From: Tragulus kanchil
Taxonomy: Eukaryota; Chordata; Mammalia; Artiodactyla; Tragulidae
Length of the DNA stretch: 64,000 nt
Assembly (NCBI GenBank): GCA_022376925.1
Contig: JAIOJX010000025.1
Location: 137,785,301-137,849,300, forward strand
Direction: 5' to 3'
Both the position numbers and the translations under genes were made by a program. Below are positions 48,076-60,837 of this stretch, one piece after another. The notes below the pieces were generated by a model. That model searched no databases. It saw only the letters and a program-made list of their open reading frames with translations, and had not been told where the DNA came from. How positions within the stretch are numbered: position 1 is the stretch's first letter; each line of letters opens with the position of its first letter.

Positions 48076-50002
48076 TGTGGCTACCCAGTCTCCAGCATAA
48101 AATTTGTTTTACCCAAAAGGCAAACACCACTGAGATGACCATACTGAGAGAACAGAGCACCCGCGTGGAACAAGATACCCCCACATGAATCTCTTTTCCC
48201 AAAGACAGGGCGGTCACTGACTTCTGGAACATACTTCTTTCCTGAGATGAATGCCTACTGCTCAGGTTTCACTGACTGTTCAGGAGAGGAGCTGGGTTGT
48301 CAAGGGCCAGACGGCCTAGGAGTGCCAGCGGCTTACTGCTCACTATCCAGCGCCACCTTTAACTATGTAAAACTGGAAGTATATACAATAGTAAGTAAAC
48401 ATTTCTGCCAATGAGCCAACCAGACAGTAAGCACAGAGTGTACAAGTCTGTGATTAAGACGGTGACTCAGGCCACAAAGCTAGGTTTCTGCAAATAGTCC
48501 GGCATATCATGGGATGGGCCATTAAACAGTAAATCTTTGCACAAACAAATAAAAAGGCCTTTTCAATTATCCTAGAAATCAGGAAGTTTTACAACTATCA
48601 CTCCAAGTTTGTAGGGCAATCTTTTAGAACTTCATAGGAGATCTGTATCTTTCATTGCAGCACTTAGTGGACATATTGCAGTGTCTAGGGACTCTGAGTG
48701 TAAGTCCTACAGCTTGGTAGTCTTGGGCCTTGAAACAACTTCTGAAATATCTAACCTCTGTTTCTCTTGTGTATGCCAAGGAAGAACATTAAAACAACTA
48801 CCAAAGGCTGTCAACATTATTTCATGAAATAAATGATATTTAAGAATGAAAGAGAAAGAAAGGAAGGAAAATAGAGAGAGAAAAAGGAGAAGAAGAAAGA
48901 AGTCTAAAACATAGAGGACTTTGTTTTGAAATTTTGAATAAATTCAATTTTCTAGGACTCTAGGTCCAATAAATCTTAAACGGGTTTGATATATTGATTT
49001 CTGAGCAAACAAATAAAACTAGTAAAAGAAAATTGTGAAACTGTAAGGTCCACTGCAACTTTCCTAGGCAACCACATCAGATACTGCTGATAGCCACCTA
49101 CTCAGTCTTAGGACTTCCAAGTTTCCTGTGGCTACCCAGTCTCCAGCATAAAATTTGTTTTACCCAAAAGGCAAACACCACTGAGATGACCATACTGAGA
49201 GAACAGAGCACCGCGTGGAACAAGATACCCCACATGAATCTCTTTTTCCAAAGACAGGGCGGTCACTGACTTCTGGAACATACTTCTTTCCTGAGATGAA
49301 TGCCTACTGCTCAGGTTTCACTGACTGTTCAGGAGAGGAGCTGGGTTGTCAAGGGCCAGACGGCCTAGGAGTGCCAGCGGCTTACTGCTCACTATCCAGC
49401 GCCACCTTTAACTATGTAAAACTGGAAGTATATACAATAGTAAGTAAACATTTCTGCCAATGAGCCAACCAGACAGTAAGCACAGAGTGTACAAGTCTGT
49501 GATTAAGACGGTGACTCAGGCCACAAAGCTAGGTTTCTGCAAATAGTCCGGCATATCATGGGATGGGCCATTAAACAGTAAATCTTTGCACAAACAAATA
49601 AAAAGGCCTTTTCAATTATCCTAGAAATCAGGAAGTTTTACAACTATCACTCCAAGTTTGTAGGGCAATCTTTTAGAACTTCATAGGAGATCTGTATCTT
49701 TCATTGCAGCACTTAGTGGACATATTGCAGTGTCTAGGGACTCTGAGTGTAAGTCCTACAGCTTGGTAGTCTTGGGCCTTGAAACAACTTCTGAAATATC
49801 TAACCTCTGTTTCTCTTGTGTATGCCAAGGAAGAACATTAAAACAACTACCAAAGGCTGTCAACATTATTTCATGAAATAAATGATATTTAAGAATGAAA
49901 GAGAAAGAAAGGAAGGAAAATAGAGAGAGAAAAAGGAGAAGAAGAAAGAAGTCTAAAACATAGAGGACTTTGTTTTGAAATTTTGAATAAATTCAATTTT
50001 CT
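47897..50002. repeat. Tandem duplication 17 (period 1051 bp)
   Basis: Block 47897-48950 recurs at 48948-50002, the shortest period of the set. Together with duplication 16, the CTAGGACTCTAGGTCCAATA segment appears three times (46770, 47901, 48952). A purine-rich GAAA/GGAA tract sits at 48846-48902 and 49896-49952. Confidence 0.95.
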
Positions 50003-50099
50003 GAAAAACCTATATTGTCCCTAGCTTTCTCATCTACTGCCTAGCAGGTGAAGAACTATTAGAGAATATCAGGAGTGCAAGAACTAGCATTTGAGAACC

Positions 50100-52293
50100 G
50101 CTGACAGCCTCCTCTGGCATCTCTCTGTGACCCCAGAGCACCAAGGACTCAAAAGCAGAAGTGAGACTTCATCTTCCTCCTTGCTGTATCCCAGGAAGTT
50201 CTAAAAATTACATTTCTTAAGATTCAGAAGATGTGATCAGATGCGAAAAAATACAGGAAGTCTGTGAGGGGTGGTCAGAATAGGAGTCCTAAATTTGTGG
50301 GTTTCACACAAGATGTTCATGGTAGTCCCAAGTAAGATCACATCACAGCAATCTTTGAAATAAGCCACAGTGATACTTATGATAAGGTTTGTAAGTTCAG
50401 TCTTGAATGAAACAGATGAGTATTACTTTAAAAAGAACATAATAAAAAAAAAAAAAAAAGAACATAATACACTTAAAGAAGATGGAAGATTAACACCAGA
50501 TAGAAGATCAACATTATTAGATTTCCCTTATGCTAATACATCGGTAGCATTTTTCTGTTTTGTTTGGTAAAGAATTGGAGTCGCTTATAAATTTATGCTG
50601 AAATCCAGTGCAGCTTTCAGAGGCCAAAGGGAGCAGCCCTGCTTGTGGGGGACTTGTATTTACAATGCCTAATGTTCTCAAATCTCCATTAGAATGCAAT
50701 TATCCTGCTTGGGGAAAAAATAAAGGTCACTGGGTTAATGGAGCTCACCTTCCTTTTTCAGTCCATAAATAATAAATCAAATATAATATTTAAAAAGAAA
50801 ACCACATCCTGCATATCACTGTATTTCTGATGCTTTTTTTCCATAGGACATTTGAGTACATGGTACTTCCTATGGCCAAAATTATTGCAGTTAATCAAGT
50901 TCCCACAGCACAGGTTCAGTAAAGAAGCACATGGCATGTGTCTGTGAAATTGACATTCATCAATACTACAACACCCACGAAATTTCCTATGACATTTTCA
51001 AATCAGATCATAGAACAGTCCACTCTGAATTCGAGGAGTGTATCTCAGAAATGATTTACCCTAGCCAATACACAGAAAACCTCATCATGAGCTTTATCAG
51101 CTAAGTATTGACAAAGCTATGCATTTAACACCTTCAAAACAAATACGGATACAAGTGCATTCCTTTGCTTCCAGAATAACCAAGAGCTTATCAGCAGTAT
51201 TGGGCAAGCTTGGAACGCTGACAGCCTCCTCTGGCATCTCTCTGTGACCCCAGAGCACCAAGGACTCAAAAGCAGAAGTGAGACTTCATCTTCCTCCTTG
51301 CTGTATCCCAGGAAGTTCTAAAAATTACATTTCTTAAGATTCAGAAGATGTGATCAGATGCGAAAAAATACAGGAAGTCTGTGAGGGGTGGTCAGAATAG
51401 GAGTCCTAAATTTGTGGGTTTCACACAAGATGTTCATGGTAGTCCCAAGTAAGATCACATCACAGCAATCTTTGAAATAAGCCACAGTGATACTTATGAT
51501 AAGGTTTGTAAGTTCAGTCTTGAATGAAACAGATGAGTATTACTTTAAAAAGAACATAATAAAAAAAAAAAAAAAGAACATAATACACTTAAAGAAGATG
51601 GAAGATTAACACCAGATAGAAGATCAACATTATTAGATTTCCCTTATGCTAATACATCGGTAGCATTTTTCTGTTTTGTTTGGTAAAGAATTGGAGTCGC
51701 TTATAAATTTATGCTGAAATCCAGTGCAGCTTTCAGAGGCCAAAGGGAGCAGCCCTGCTTGTGGGGGACTTGTATTTACAATGCCTAATGTTCTCAAATC
51801 TCCATTAGAATGCAATTATCCTGCTTGGGGAAAAAATAAAGGTCACTGGGTTAATGGAGCTCACCTTCCTTTTTCAGTCCATAAATAATAAATCAAATAT
51901 AATATTTAAAAAGAAAACCACATCCTGCATATCACTGTATTTCTGATGCTTTTTTTCCATAGGACATTTGAGTACATGGTACTTCCTATGGCCAAAATTA
52001 TTGCAGTTAATCAAGTTCCCACAGCACAGGTTCAGTAAAGAAGCACATGGCATGTGTCTGTGAAATTGACATTCATCAATACTACAACACCCACGAAATT
52101 TCCTATGACATTTTCAAATCAGATCATAGAACAGTCCACTCTGAATTCGAGGAGTGTATCTCAGAAATGATTTACCCTAGCCAATACACAGAAAACCTCA
52201 TCATGAGCTTTATCAGCTAAGTATTGACAAAGCTATGCATTTAACACCTTCAAAACAAATACGGATACAAGTGCATTCCTTTGCTTCCAGAAT
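50100..52293. repeat. Tandem duplication 18 (period 1117 bp)
   Basis: Block 50100-51177 recurs at 51217-52293 with 39 bp of filler. No gene recognised inside. Confidence 0.95.
50430..50469 (+). mobile_element. Poly(A)-only insertion between direct repeats
   Basis: A run of about 15-17 A lies between two AAAGAACATAATA direct repeats. This is the form of a retroposition in which only the tail was inserted. Second copy at about 51547-51584. Confidence 0.5.
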
Positions 52294-54219
52294 GACTTAC
52301 CAAGAGAATTTGAGAGTAGTCAGTACCCAGTGCTTGTGACCATGCTAATAACAATAAATGGCTCAACGCAAGACTCTCCGTGCCACTAGTTTCTCTAAAG
52401 AAAAAATGAAGACTTTCCTGCCAGTTAAATAGCTGAATAGGGCTCTCAGCCCAAAAAGAGCCTCATCAATGCTTTCACTTCAGGTTTCCCAAGGGATCAA
52501 CTAGGCAATCACTCCAGTACCTGGCACATCAAGATTTATAGGCAGATTAGGAACACATAGCCTAAACAGCCTCAGAAAGCCATTTGGCTTGAGTCATGTA
52601 AAAAAAAAAAAAAAAAAAAGCAACAAAACTTAGAGCAGCTGCTGTTGGATTACCAACACCCTGAAACTAAGAGGACGTCTCATGAGATTTATCCAAGAAA
52701 TACTTTTAAAATAATACGGGAATGAGAGTACACCCCTGAGCCTGCTCTAAGAACTGTTAAACACTCGTAAATTACTTTCCAGAAATAATGAAAATCACTG
52801 CTTTCCGTTTGACACAGGCCTGTGAAACAAAATGCACTTCAGCTGCCAATCAACACAATCCCACAGGACTCCTGCCACAGCAAGAATTTCAGCAGCATCA
52901 CAGTCCACTTCTGTGAAGAAGCATTTTAGGTTCAAACTAGACACCCAGCAACAAACCAGCCAACCATTTTCATCAACAACACAGCATTTATGAGCATGCT
53001 TTTTAAAAAAGTTAATTTGAAGAGCACGTGTCTATCAATAGCACAGGGTGATTTGTTTTTATTATAATTACTAACAACACGAGGGTAGCTGGACATTTGA
53101 GTACATGGTACTTCCTATGGCCAAAATTATTGCAGTTAATCAAGTTCCCACAGCACAGGTTCAGTAAAGAAGCACATGGCATGTGTCTGTGAAATTGACA
53201 TTCATCAATACTACAACACCCACGAAATTTCCTATGACATTTTCAAATCAGATCATAGAACAGTCCACTCTGAATTCGAGGAGTGTATCTCAGAAATGAT
53301 TTACCCTAGCCAATACACAGAAAACCTCATCATGAGCTTTATCAGCTAAGTATTGACAAAGCTATGCATTTAACACCTTCAAAACAAATACGGATACAAG
53401 TGCATTCCTTTGCTTCCAGAATGACTTACCAAGAGAATTTGAGAGTAGTCAGTACCCAGTGCTTGTGACCATGCTAATAACAATAAATGGCTCAACGCAA
53501 GACTCTCCGTGCCACTAGTTTCTCTAAAGAAAAAATGAAGACTTTCCTGCCAGTTAAATAGCTGAATAGGGCTCTCAGCCCAAAAAGAGCCTCATCAATG
53601 CTTTCACTTCAGGTTTCCCAAGGGATCAACTAGGCAATCACTCCAGTACCTGGCACATCAAGATTTATAGGCAGATTAGGAACACATAGCCTAAACAGCC
53701 TCAGAAAGCCATTTGGCTTGAGTCATGTAAAAAAAAAAAAAAAAAAAAGCAACAAAACTTAGAGCAGCTGCTGTTGGATTACCAACACCCTGAAACTAAG
53801 AGGACGTCTCATGAGATTTATCCAAGAAATACTTTTAAAATAATACGGGAATGAGAGTACACCCCTGAGCCTGCTCTAAGAACTGTTAAACACTCGTAAA
53901 TTACTTTCCAGAAATAATGAAAATCACTGCTTTCCGTTTGACACAGGCCTGTGAAACAAAATGCACTTCAGCTGCCAATCAACACAATCCCACAGGACTC
54001 CTGCCACAGCAAGAATTTCAGCAGCATCACAGTCCACTTCTGTGAAGAAGCATTTTAGGTTCAAACTAGACACCCAGCAACAAACCAGCCAACCATTTTC
54101 ATCAACAACACAGCATTTATGAGCATGCTTTTTAAAAAAGTTAATTTGAAGAGCACGTGTCTATCAATAGCACAGGGTGATTTGTTTTTATTATAATTAC
54201 TAACAACAAGAGGGTAGCT
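51962..54219. repeat. Tandem duplication 19 (period 1129 bp)
   Basis: Block 51962-53090 is directly followed by 53091-54219. It overlaps duplication 18, so GGACATTTGAGTACATGGTA occurs at 50848, 51962 and 53091. Each copy includes a run of about 19 A (52601 and 53730). Confidence 0.95.
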
Positions 54220-54315
54220 GTTAACTATCATTTTCTGAGTGCCACTCAACTGGGCACTGATCTATTGGTTTTATGTGCATTATCTAGTTTAATCCCTGAA
54301 AATGCTTAATGATCT
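54220..54315 (+). repeat. MIR fragment
   Basis: TTAACTATCATTTTCTGAGT, GCCACTCAACTGGGCACTGA, ATTATCTAGTTTAATCCCTG: the 5' half of a diverged MIR. Confidence 0.7.
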
Positions 54316-54419
54316 GTGATAGGTGAACAAATGTACCACCCCCAAATATACCACTTTGACAAAGAATTATTTAGAAAGAAAGACTTTTAAAACAACATGT
54401 AAGAGATAGGAGGGTCCTC

Positions 54420-55290
54420 GGCTAAAGCCCAAAGCGGATCGAAGTGGTGGGACTTGCGCTGCGGTCGCGCAGACGCGAAGGCCAGCCGTACGCCGCCTCG
54501 CCCCCGGGTCAGTGCTGGCCCTCGTTGTCCCGTCCCCGGCCCCGATGGAGAAGACGGAGCTCATCCAGAAGGCCAAGCTGGCCGAGCAGGCCGAGCGCTA
54601 CGATGACATGGCCATTTGCATGAAGGCCATGACGGAGCAGGGCGCCGAGCTGTCCAACACAGAGCGCAACCTGCTCTCAGTGGCCTACAAGAACGTGGTG
54701 GGCGGCCGCCAGTCCGCCTGGAGGGTCATCTCCAGCATCTAGCAGAAGACCCACACCTCCGACAAGAAGCTGCAGCTGATCAAGGACTACCGGGAGAAGG
54801 TGGAGTCCGAGCTGAGGTCCATCTACACCACGGTCCTGGAATTGTTGGATAAGTTTTTAATAGCCATTGTAACTAATCCAGAGAGTAAGGTCTTCTACCT
54901 GAAAATGAAGGGAGATTACTTCCGGTGCCTTGCTGAAGTTGCTTGTGGTGATGATCGGAAACAAACGATAGATAATTCCCAAGGAGCTTATCAAGAGGCT
55001 TTTGATATAAGCAAGAAAGAGATGCAGCCCACACACCCCATCAGCCTGGGGTTGGCTCTTCTCTGTATTTTACTATGAGATCCTCAATAACCCAGAACTT
55101 GCCTGCACACTGGCTAAGACGGCTTTTGATGAGGCTATTGCAGAACTTGATATGCTGAATGAAGACTCCTACAAAGACAGCACCCTCATCATGCAGCTGC
55201 TGAGAGACAACCTAACATTATGGACATCAGACAGCGCGGGAGAAGAATGTGATGCGGCAGAAGGGGCAGAGAACTAAGTGCATACAGGGT
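54420..55290 (+). pseudogene. YWHAQ: Processed pseudogene of 14-3-3 theta
   Basis: An intronless copy of the 14-3-3 theta mRNA. 14-3-3 proteins are dimeric cytosolic adaptors that bind phosphoserine/threonine motifs. The coding part runs from ATG 54545 to TAA 55277 and starts [20 protein letters not shown], the theta N-terminus. It ends in a theta-type [11 protein letters not shown] tail. A CpG-rich 5' UTR (about 54420-54544) is retained. The 3' UTR is cut after about 15 bp and no poly(A) is visible. It is dead: codon 66 is TAG where theta has Glu (54740-54742), and a 5-bp deletion near 55060 (within the GLALNFS region) shifts the frame. Lys49 is kept, but the phosphate-binding Arg56 is Gln and Tyr128 is Cys. 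Strand is opposite to the CNBD exon downstream. Confidence 0.95.
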
Positions 55291-55394
55291 CTGCTCATTG
55301 ACCTGCCAACTGTTCTCCAATTCCGTGCTTCCTTTCTCTGCTAAATACAGCTCCCACATCATCACAGTGGTCATCTACCTAAATATTAGTCTGA

Positions 55395-55530
55395 TCCATC
55401 TCTCTCCTACTTAAAAACCCTGGGTGAGCTCCACTGCCTGTAGAATGAAGTCCAGACTCTTCAGCACTGTTTTCAGTACCATATATGACCTCACTCCCAG
55501 TAACTGCTCTCACTTCCCAGGACCTCTCCA
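55395..55530 (+). repeat. L2 LINE fragment
   Basis: TCCACTGCCTGTAGAATGAA, GTCCAGACTCTTCAGCAC and ATATATGACCTCACTCCCAG follow the 3' region of mammalian L2. Diverged. Confidence 0.65.
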
Positions 55531-56066
55531 CTTGGGACTTTTAGTTTCAAGGATCTGTAAATCCAATCATCCCTTGAAATATAGAAATTAAGCAAGTTTT
55601 TTCATTACATACAAGCTTCTTTCTTAGCCTAGATTTTATCCCTTTTGCATAAAGTCCTTTGAAAGGATAAAATCTCTTTAAAGCATCCGAAAGAGCTCTG
55701 TGAATCAATAACTGTTTTGGTATAACGCCTCTATTTTTTAATGCCACCCTGCCTCCTGAGCTACATGGTTGTAACTCACTCATTTAACCAGTCACTCACA
55801 GAACAATCATTTGGTAATCTTCTATGTCCTCTACATTGACAAACTATATGATAGGCTATATTCTGGCTCTACAATGCTAAGGAGAAATGTTTTTCCTAAG
55901 CAATTAAATTACTGAAATGTTTAATACTCAAAGACAATATTTTAGTATACTATGTTAATTATTTTGATGCAATAATACAATATAATTTAAAATTTTTTTC
56001 ATATAAATTTTTAAATTTTAATTTAAAAATGATGATGAGAGACTAAGAAATGGAAACAGTATTTAC

Positions 56067-56227
56067 CCCCTATGAAGTCACCTTCTTCTAACTCGCTTAA
56101 AATTTCAGAGTTGGTATTTTTGTTCATACTTGTATTACTTGACATGACCTTTAAATGTCCAGCAAGAATCAAGTAGCACTCCAAGGGTACGTGTCTTTGT
56201 CTTAGAATCATGCTTTCAGCTTCAAAT
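56067..56227 (-). CDS. Putative coding exon of a cyclic-nucleotide-binding-domain protein
   Basis: On the minus strand a strong acceptor (pyrimidine-rich TTCTTTCTCCCCAG) precedes position 56227, and a donor GTAAAT follows position 56067. The 161-bp exon starts on the third base of a codon and ends with one leftover G. It is open throughout and reads FEAESMILRQRHVPLECYLI, then LAGHLKV, then SELEEGDFIG. This is the order of a CNBD: the beta strand before RQ(G), (F/C)Y-I-L-G, a loop, and the GDF-G start of the phosphate-binding cassette. The leftover G would give the expected Glu of F-G-E if the next exon starts with AA or AG. I do not recognise the gene: CNBD1/CNBD2 or a sperm exchanger (SLC9C type) are candidates. 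No neighbouring exon found in this window. Confidence 0.6.
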
Positions 56228-56354
56228 CTGGGGAGAAAGAATATTTTAAAAATCTCCTCTGTAAATGGTGAGCTGGAAGTCATTACTGGCTAATGAAATC
56301 CTGTCATCTTCATCTGTAAAGAATTTCACTTTTTATTTTTTTAATAAAATTCTC

Positions 56355-56475
56355 CTCTTCTGGTAAAGACCTTGAAGGCTGGGACCCTGGCCAACCTGTC
56401 CACAGCTGTAGCACCAGAGCCTAGAATGGTGTTTGGCTCAGAAAATCAACACTTAATGAATCTGTTGAATGGATT
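56355..56475 (+). repeat. L2 LINE 3' end
   Basis: GACCTTGAAGGCTGGGACCC, GCACCAGAGCCTAGAATGGT, AACACTTAATGAATCTGTTG: the conserved L2 terminus. Confidence 0.75.
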
Positions 56476-56730
56476 TATGAGCAGGCAAAAGGAGGTGTTG
56501 CACAAACCACAGAGCAGGTCTCCCTATAAACTAATTTGTTAGATGAGCCCTGCTATTTTCACAAAATAGATGTACTTTTTTGAAGTCATTACTGCTGAAT
56601 TCATGATGCAAAGTTAGATTTTTGACTTTCTGGGAGGCATAAATTTGGTGTTGACTTTTATTCCTTTTATCAAGACTTTTTAAAAGTACATATATATTCA
56701 AGATAAATCTGTTCCATTCCCCTATTTGTA

Positions 56731-59017
56731 GGTCTTCAGCCAGAAACAGCAGTCCACCCTTAGTTTCTAGAAACAACCTTCCTTAGTAATAATGCATGGT
56801 AAGTACTAATAAACAAAAATGATGTGGGTCAGCTGATGAAAAAACTCAATATTCCTTAATATCCTGGAAATTTTGATTTGGTAAGCCTGGAATCAGAGCC
56901 CAGGAAACTATTCTTAAAAGGCTGTCCAGATTATCTGATGAGGACTGTTTCTTTGAGAAACAGTATATTTGAAACTAAGAATAAATGCCATTTATTTTAT
57001 TTCTTCTGATATGAGTAATTTTTGTGAAGACCAGAACATGTTCTGTGATATATTAAGAAGTTCTATGAACTATTGAGATAACTTCTGATTTTCAGTTAGC
57101 AATTATACTACCCAGAATTCTTTCTTCCTAGAAGAACAGTTATAATTTCTTTATTCCATATTAGGCAGGTGTCATTACAGAGAATTTGAGTGAGAAAAAA
57201 GATACTGGTAACAGACATTAAAGACACACCCATCCCTATGCTATCAGTGAGAAGGCCTGAATTCTAGCACTTGATGTGCTATAAATTAAACAATCCTGAG
57301 AAAAAATTCCTCACTTACAAAATGGGAATATACATATATTCCTGCCAATAATGTTTTAGAGGAAAAACATGGAATATATAACAGTGGGCTTCCCTAGTGG
57401 CTCATATGGTAAAGAATATGCCTGCAATGCAGGAGACCATGGTTCAGTCCCTTGGTCAGGAAGATACTCTGGAGAAGGGATGGCAACCCACCCCATTATT
57501 CTTGCCTGGAGAATCCCATGAACAAAGGAGCCTGGCGGGCTGTAGTCTATGGGGTCGGATGCAGCAGAGCCACTAATACTATATAACAGTCAGTGACTTA
57601 AATTATTCAAAAGGAAGATATTTTGTAAATAAAGCATCAGTATTTTGTCCTCCTTCAGTAAGTTTGACGTTTCAGAAGCAGAATAATGTCCAGCAAATAA
57701 CCATACAAGCTGATAAGTAAACCTGTCACAGTTCCATGGATGCTGACATGGGACTCTTCAATCAGAGACAAAGGACCTTACTAGTTGCAGTACAAGGAGT
57801 AACAAGAGCACCAGCATCGCTGTGCCACTCCCCAGATCCCTCAAGGCACCGTCGCGGGCCCAGTAGGGGTGCATGAGTAAGGTCTTCAGCCAGAAACAGC
57901 AGTCCACCCTTAGTTTCTAGAAACAACCTTCCTTAGTAATAATGCATGGTAAGTACTAATAAACAAAAATGATGTGGGTCAGCTGATGAAAAAACTCAAT
58001 ATTCCTTAATATCCTGGAAATTTTGATTTGGTAAGCCTGGAATCAGAGCCCAGGAAACTATTCTTAAAAGGCTGTCCAGATTATCTGATGAGGACTGTTT
58101 CTTTGAGAAACAGTATATTTGAAACTAAGAATAAATGCCATTTATTTTATTTCTTCTGATATGAGTAATTTTTGTGAAGACCAGAACATGTTCTGTGATA
58201 TATTAAGAAGTTCTATGAACTATTGAGATAACTTCTGATTTTCAGTTAGCAATTATACTACCCAGAATTCTTTCTTCCTAGAAGAACAGTTATAATTTCT
58301 TTATTCCATATTAGGCAGGTGTCATTACAGAGAATTTGAGTGAGAAAAAAGATACTGGTAACAGACATTAAAGACACACCCATCCCTATGCTATCAGTGA
58401 GAAGGCCTGAATTCTAGCACTTGATGTGCTATAAATTAAACAATCCTGAGAAAAAATTCCTCACTTACAAAATGGGAATATACATATATTCCTGCCAATA
58501 ATGTTTTAGAGGAAAAACATGGAATATATAACAGTGGGTTTCCCCTAGTGGCTCATATGGTAAAGAATATGCCTGCAATGCAGGAGACCATGGTTCAGTC
58601 CCTTGGTCAGGAAGATACTCTGGAGAAGGGATGGCAACCCACCCCATTATTCTTGCCTGGAGAATCCCATGAACAAAGGAGCCTGGCGGGCTGTAGTCTA
58701 TGGGGTCGGATGCAGCAGAGCCACTAATACTATATAACAGTCAGTGACTTAAATTATTCAAAAGGAAGATATTTTGTAAATAAAGCATCAGTATTTTGTC
58801 CTCCTTCAGTAAGTTTGACGTTTCAGAAGCAGAATAATGTCCAGCAAATAACCATACAAGCTGATAAGTAAACCTGTCACAGTTCCATGGATGCTGACAT
58901 GGGACTCTTCAATCAGAGACAAAGGACCTTACTAGTTGCAGTACAAGGAGTAACAAGAGTATCAGCATTGCTGTGCCACTCCCCAGATCCCTCAAGGCAA
59001 TGTCGAGGGCCCAGTAG
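56731..59017. repeat. Tandem duplication 20 (period 1150 bp)
   Basis: Block 56731-57866 recurs at 57881-59017 with 14 bp of filler. The last 60 bp of copy 1 carry several substitutions (GAGCACCAGCATCG versus GAGTATCAGCATTG in copy 2), again next to the junction. Confidence 0.95.
57386..57585 (-). repeat. Bov-tA SINE (copy 1)
   Basis: GGGCTTCCCTAGTGGCTCAT, tRNA-like GCCTGCAATGCAGGAGACCA, CTGGAGAAGGGATGGCAACC, GAGCCTGGCGGGCTGTAGTC. Second copy at about 58536-58735. Confidence 0.9.
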
Positions 59018-59610
59018 TGCCTGAACACACTGAGGGGTGAGTCACAGAAAAGGATCCAGTGCATAGGAAACCTGCTGCCATAGAATAGGCAGTAAGCAAA
59101 CTGGTTTGTGTGGAAGGTGACCAGATGCCATGAACTGCCACACACTACTTTCTTAGGACTATCAACCTGATAAACACTCCAAGAAATGGCCCAGGTTAGA
59201 AAACAAACAGTCAAAGCCTTGGGACTTTGGCACATAGAGGGCACAAAGCAGACTGCATCTCAACATACAGCACATAATAACACAAATGAATGGAGTTTTT
59301 AAATAAAGTTAGATGGCTCGTCAAAGAATTATGATTCTAGTTCTAAAAAGGAAAAATGCAAGGAGAAATTTTACAATGCTATTTTCACGGCCTTTGAGAC
59401 AAGGATCACAAGATTACAATGTGAAGACGCCTGACTTTCAATTGTTTATGTTAATCGCAATTTTTAAAAATCAGAACTCGAGCTCTGAAGACTTGGGAAA
59501 AATAACAAAAATTCCTAAAGTAACTGTCCCATCACATAAATATCCTCAAGATAATGCTTAGTTTCATGAACCAAGAGTAGGAGAACAATCAACAGGACCA
59601 CTGAGAAGTC

Positions 59611-59974
59611 AAGAAAGGAAGGCCAGGGCTTCCTCTGGTGGTCCAGTGGGTAAGGACACCACCTTGCAGTGCAGGGGGCGCCAGTTTGAGCCCTGGCCTG
59701 GGAAGATCCCACGTGCCGCGGAGCTGCTGGACCGATGTGTCCAATCACTGAGCCAGAGCTCTGGAGCGCATGCGTCCAGAGCCGGCGCTCTGCAACAACA
59801 GGCGCCACTGCGATGGGAGGCCCACAGGAGCCAAAGAACAAAGACGGATGAAAATAGAGAAATGAAAGACCAATAGAAGTGGCCCGCCCACTCCCCTCCC
59901 TCCCCAACCCAACCCCCGCCCAAAATAGATAAATAAATAAATCTAAAAAAAAAGAAAGAAAGAAAGGAAGGCCA
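59611..59974 (+). repeat. Full-length CHR-type SINE with 15-bp target-site duplication
   Basis: AAGAAAGGAAGGCCA at 59611-59625 and 59960-59974 frames an element with GGGCTTCCTCTGGTGGTCCA, the complete CHR body, GTGGCCCGCCCACTCCCCTC and an AAATAAATAAATCT tail. One of the best preserved CHR copies here. Frames of 76-138 codons through it are by-products. Confidence 0.9.
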
Positions 59975-60837
59975 ATAATGAGGATGCAGAGGAAGGAGAA
60001 GGGGGACAGAAGTGAGGACTATCATTTCAGGGCAAGCACTTTAATGGAAGAGGTCTGGAATTCAAGATTCAGCTGGATTGAAAGCATCTGAGAAAGGGCA
60101 GCAGGATTCCACATTCTGTTTTCTCCCCTTCATATTGTAAAAGTGTGGATGAGAGCCAGTCATGTCCAGCCAGGTTTTGAAGTACATCTTTTGGCTGCCA
60201 GACACCCATTACACTAATTGGATCACCCATTTCCTCTCTATCTTGTTGATACAAGGATTAGGCTCCCCATTTCTTCTGCAGCATTAAAATTTAAGACCGC
60301 CACACATACAATAAACCATGAAATATTCACATGGGCCTGTACTCTACTTTGGTATTATATTATAACTCCAGAATGCTTCTTCAATAGCCTCACGAGTGAT
60401 GAGAAGGAATGCCAATACTAAATAGGTTTCCCATGCTTAAACATTTAATTTTATACTTCCGAGGCATCTGACACACTTGTGAATTACAGTTTGATTCCAA
60501 TCATCTTCTTTCTCAAGAATATTTTTGTGTTTAGAATAATGCTACCATGGCTCCCAATGAACAAATACAAAAATCAGAGTACTTTTGTTAGGAATAGAAA
60601 GACTTAATACCTTCACAGTCAAAAACTACATAAAATGCCCTCATTAATATACATATGGTTATATATGTGTATTATATATTGAAATCGGAGAGCCTATGAA
60701 TATTATTTATAGATACGTTGATTCATTTGGTTTTATTCTCCATTTAAAAGGGCAAATTTGAATACATACTAATATCAGTCTTCACTGAATGGCCTAGTAC
60801 TCATTGAAAGTAATTCCCCATTAAAGTTTCTAAATGT
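59975..60837. other. Single-copy DNA, nothing recognised
   Basis: No gene or repeat family recognised. AT-rich TATATATG stretches near 60655. Confidence 0.5.

Noticed and set aside
54420..54600. Apparent CpG island/promoter
   Set aside because: It is the retained 5' UTR and first codons of the YWHAQ retrocopy, not a native promoter, although residual activity cannot be excluded.
58909..59244. 111-codon minus-strand frame with hydrophobic stretches
   Set aside because: It reads somewhat like a membrane protein fragment, but I could not match it to a family, it has no upstream continuation or clear splice sites, and part lies in duplicated block 20. A protein search would decide.
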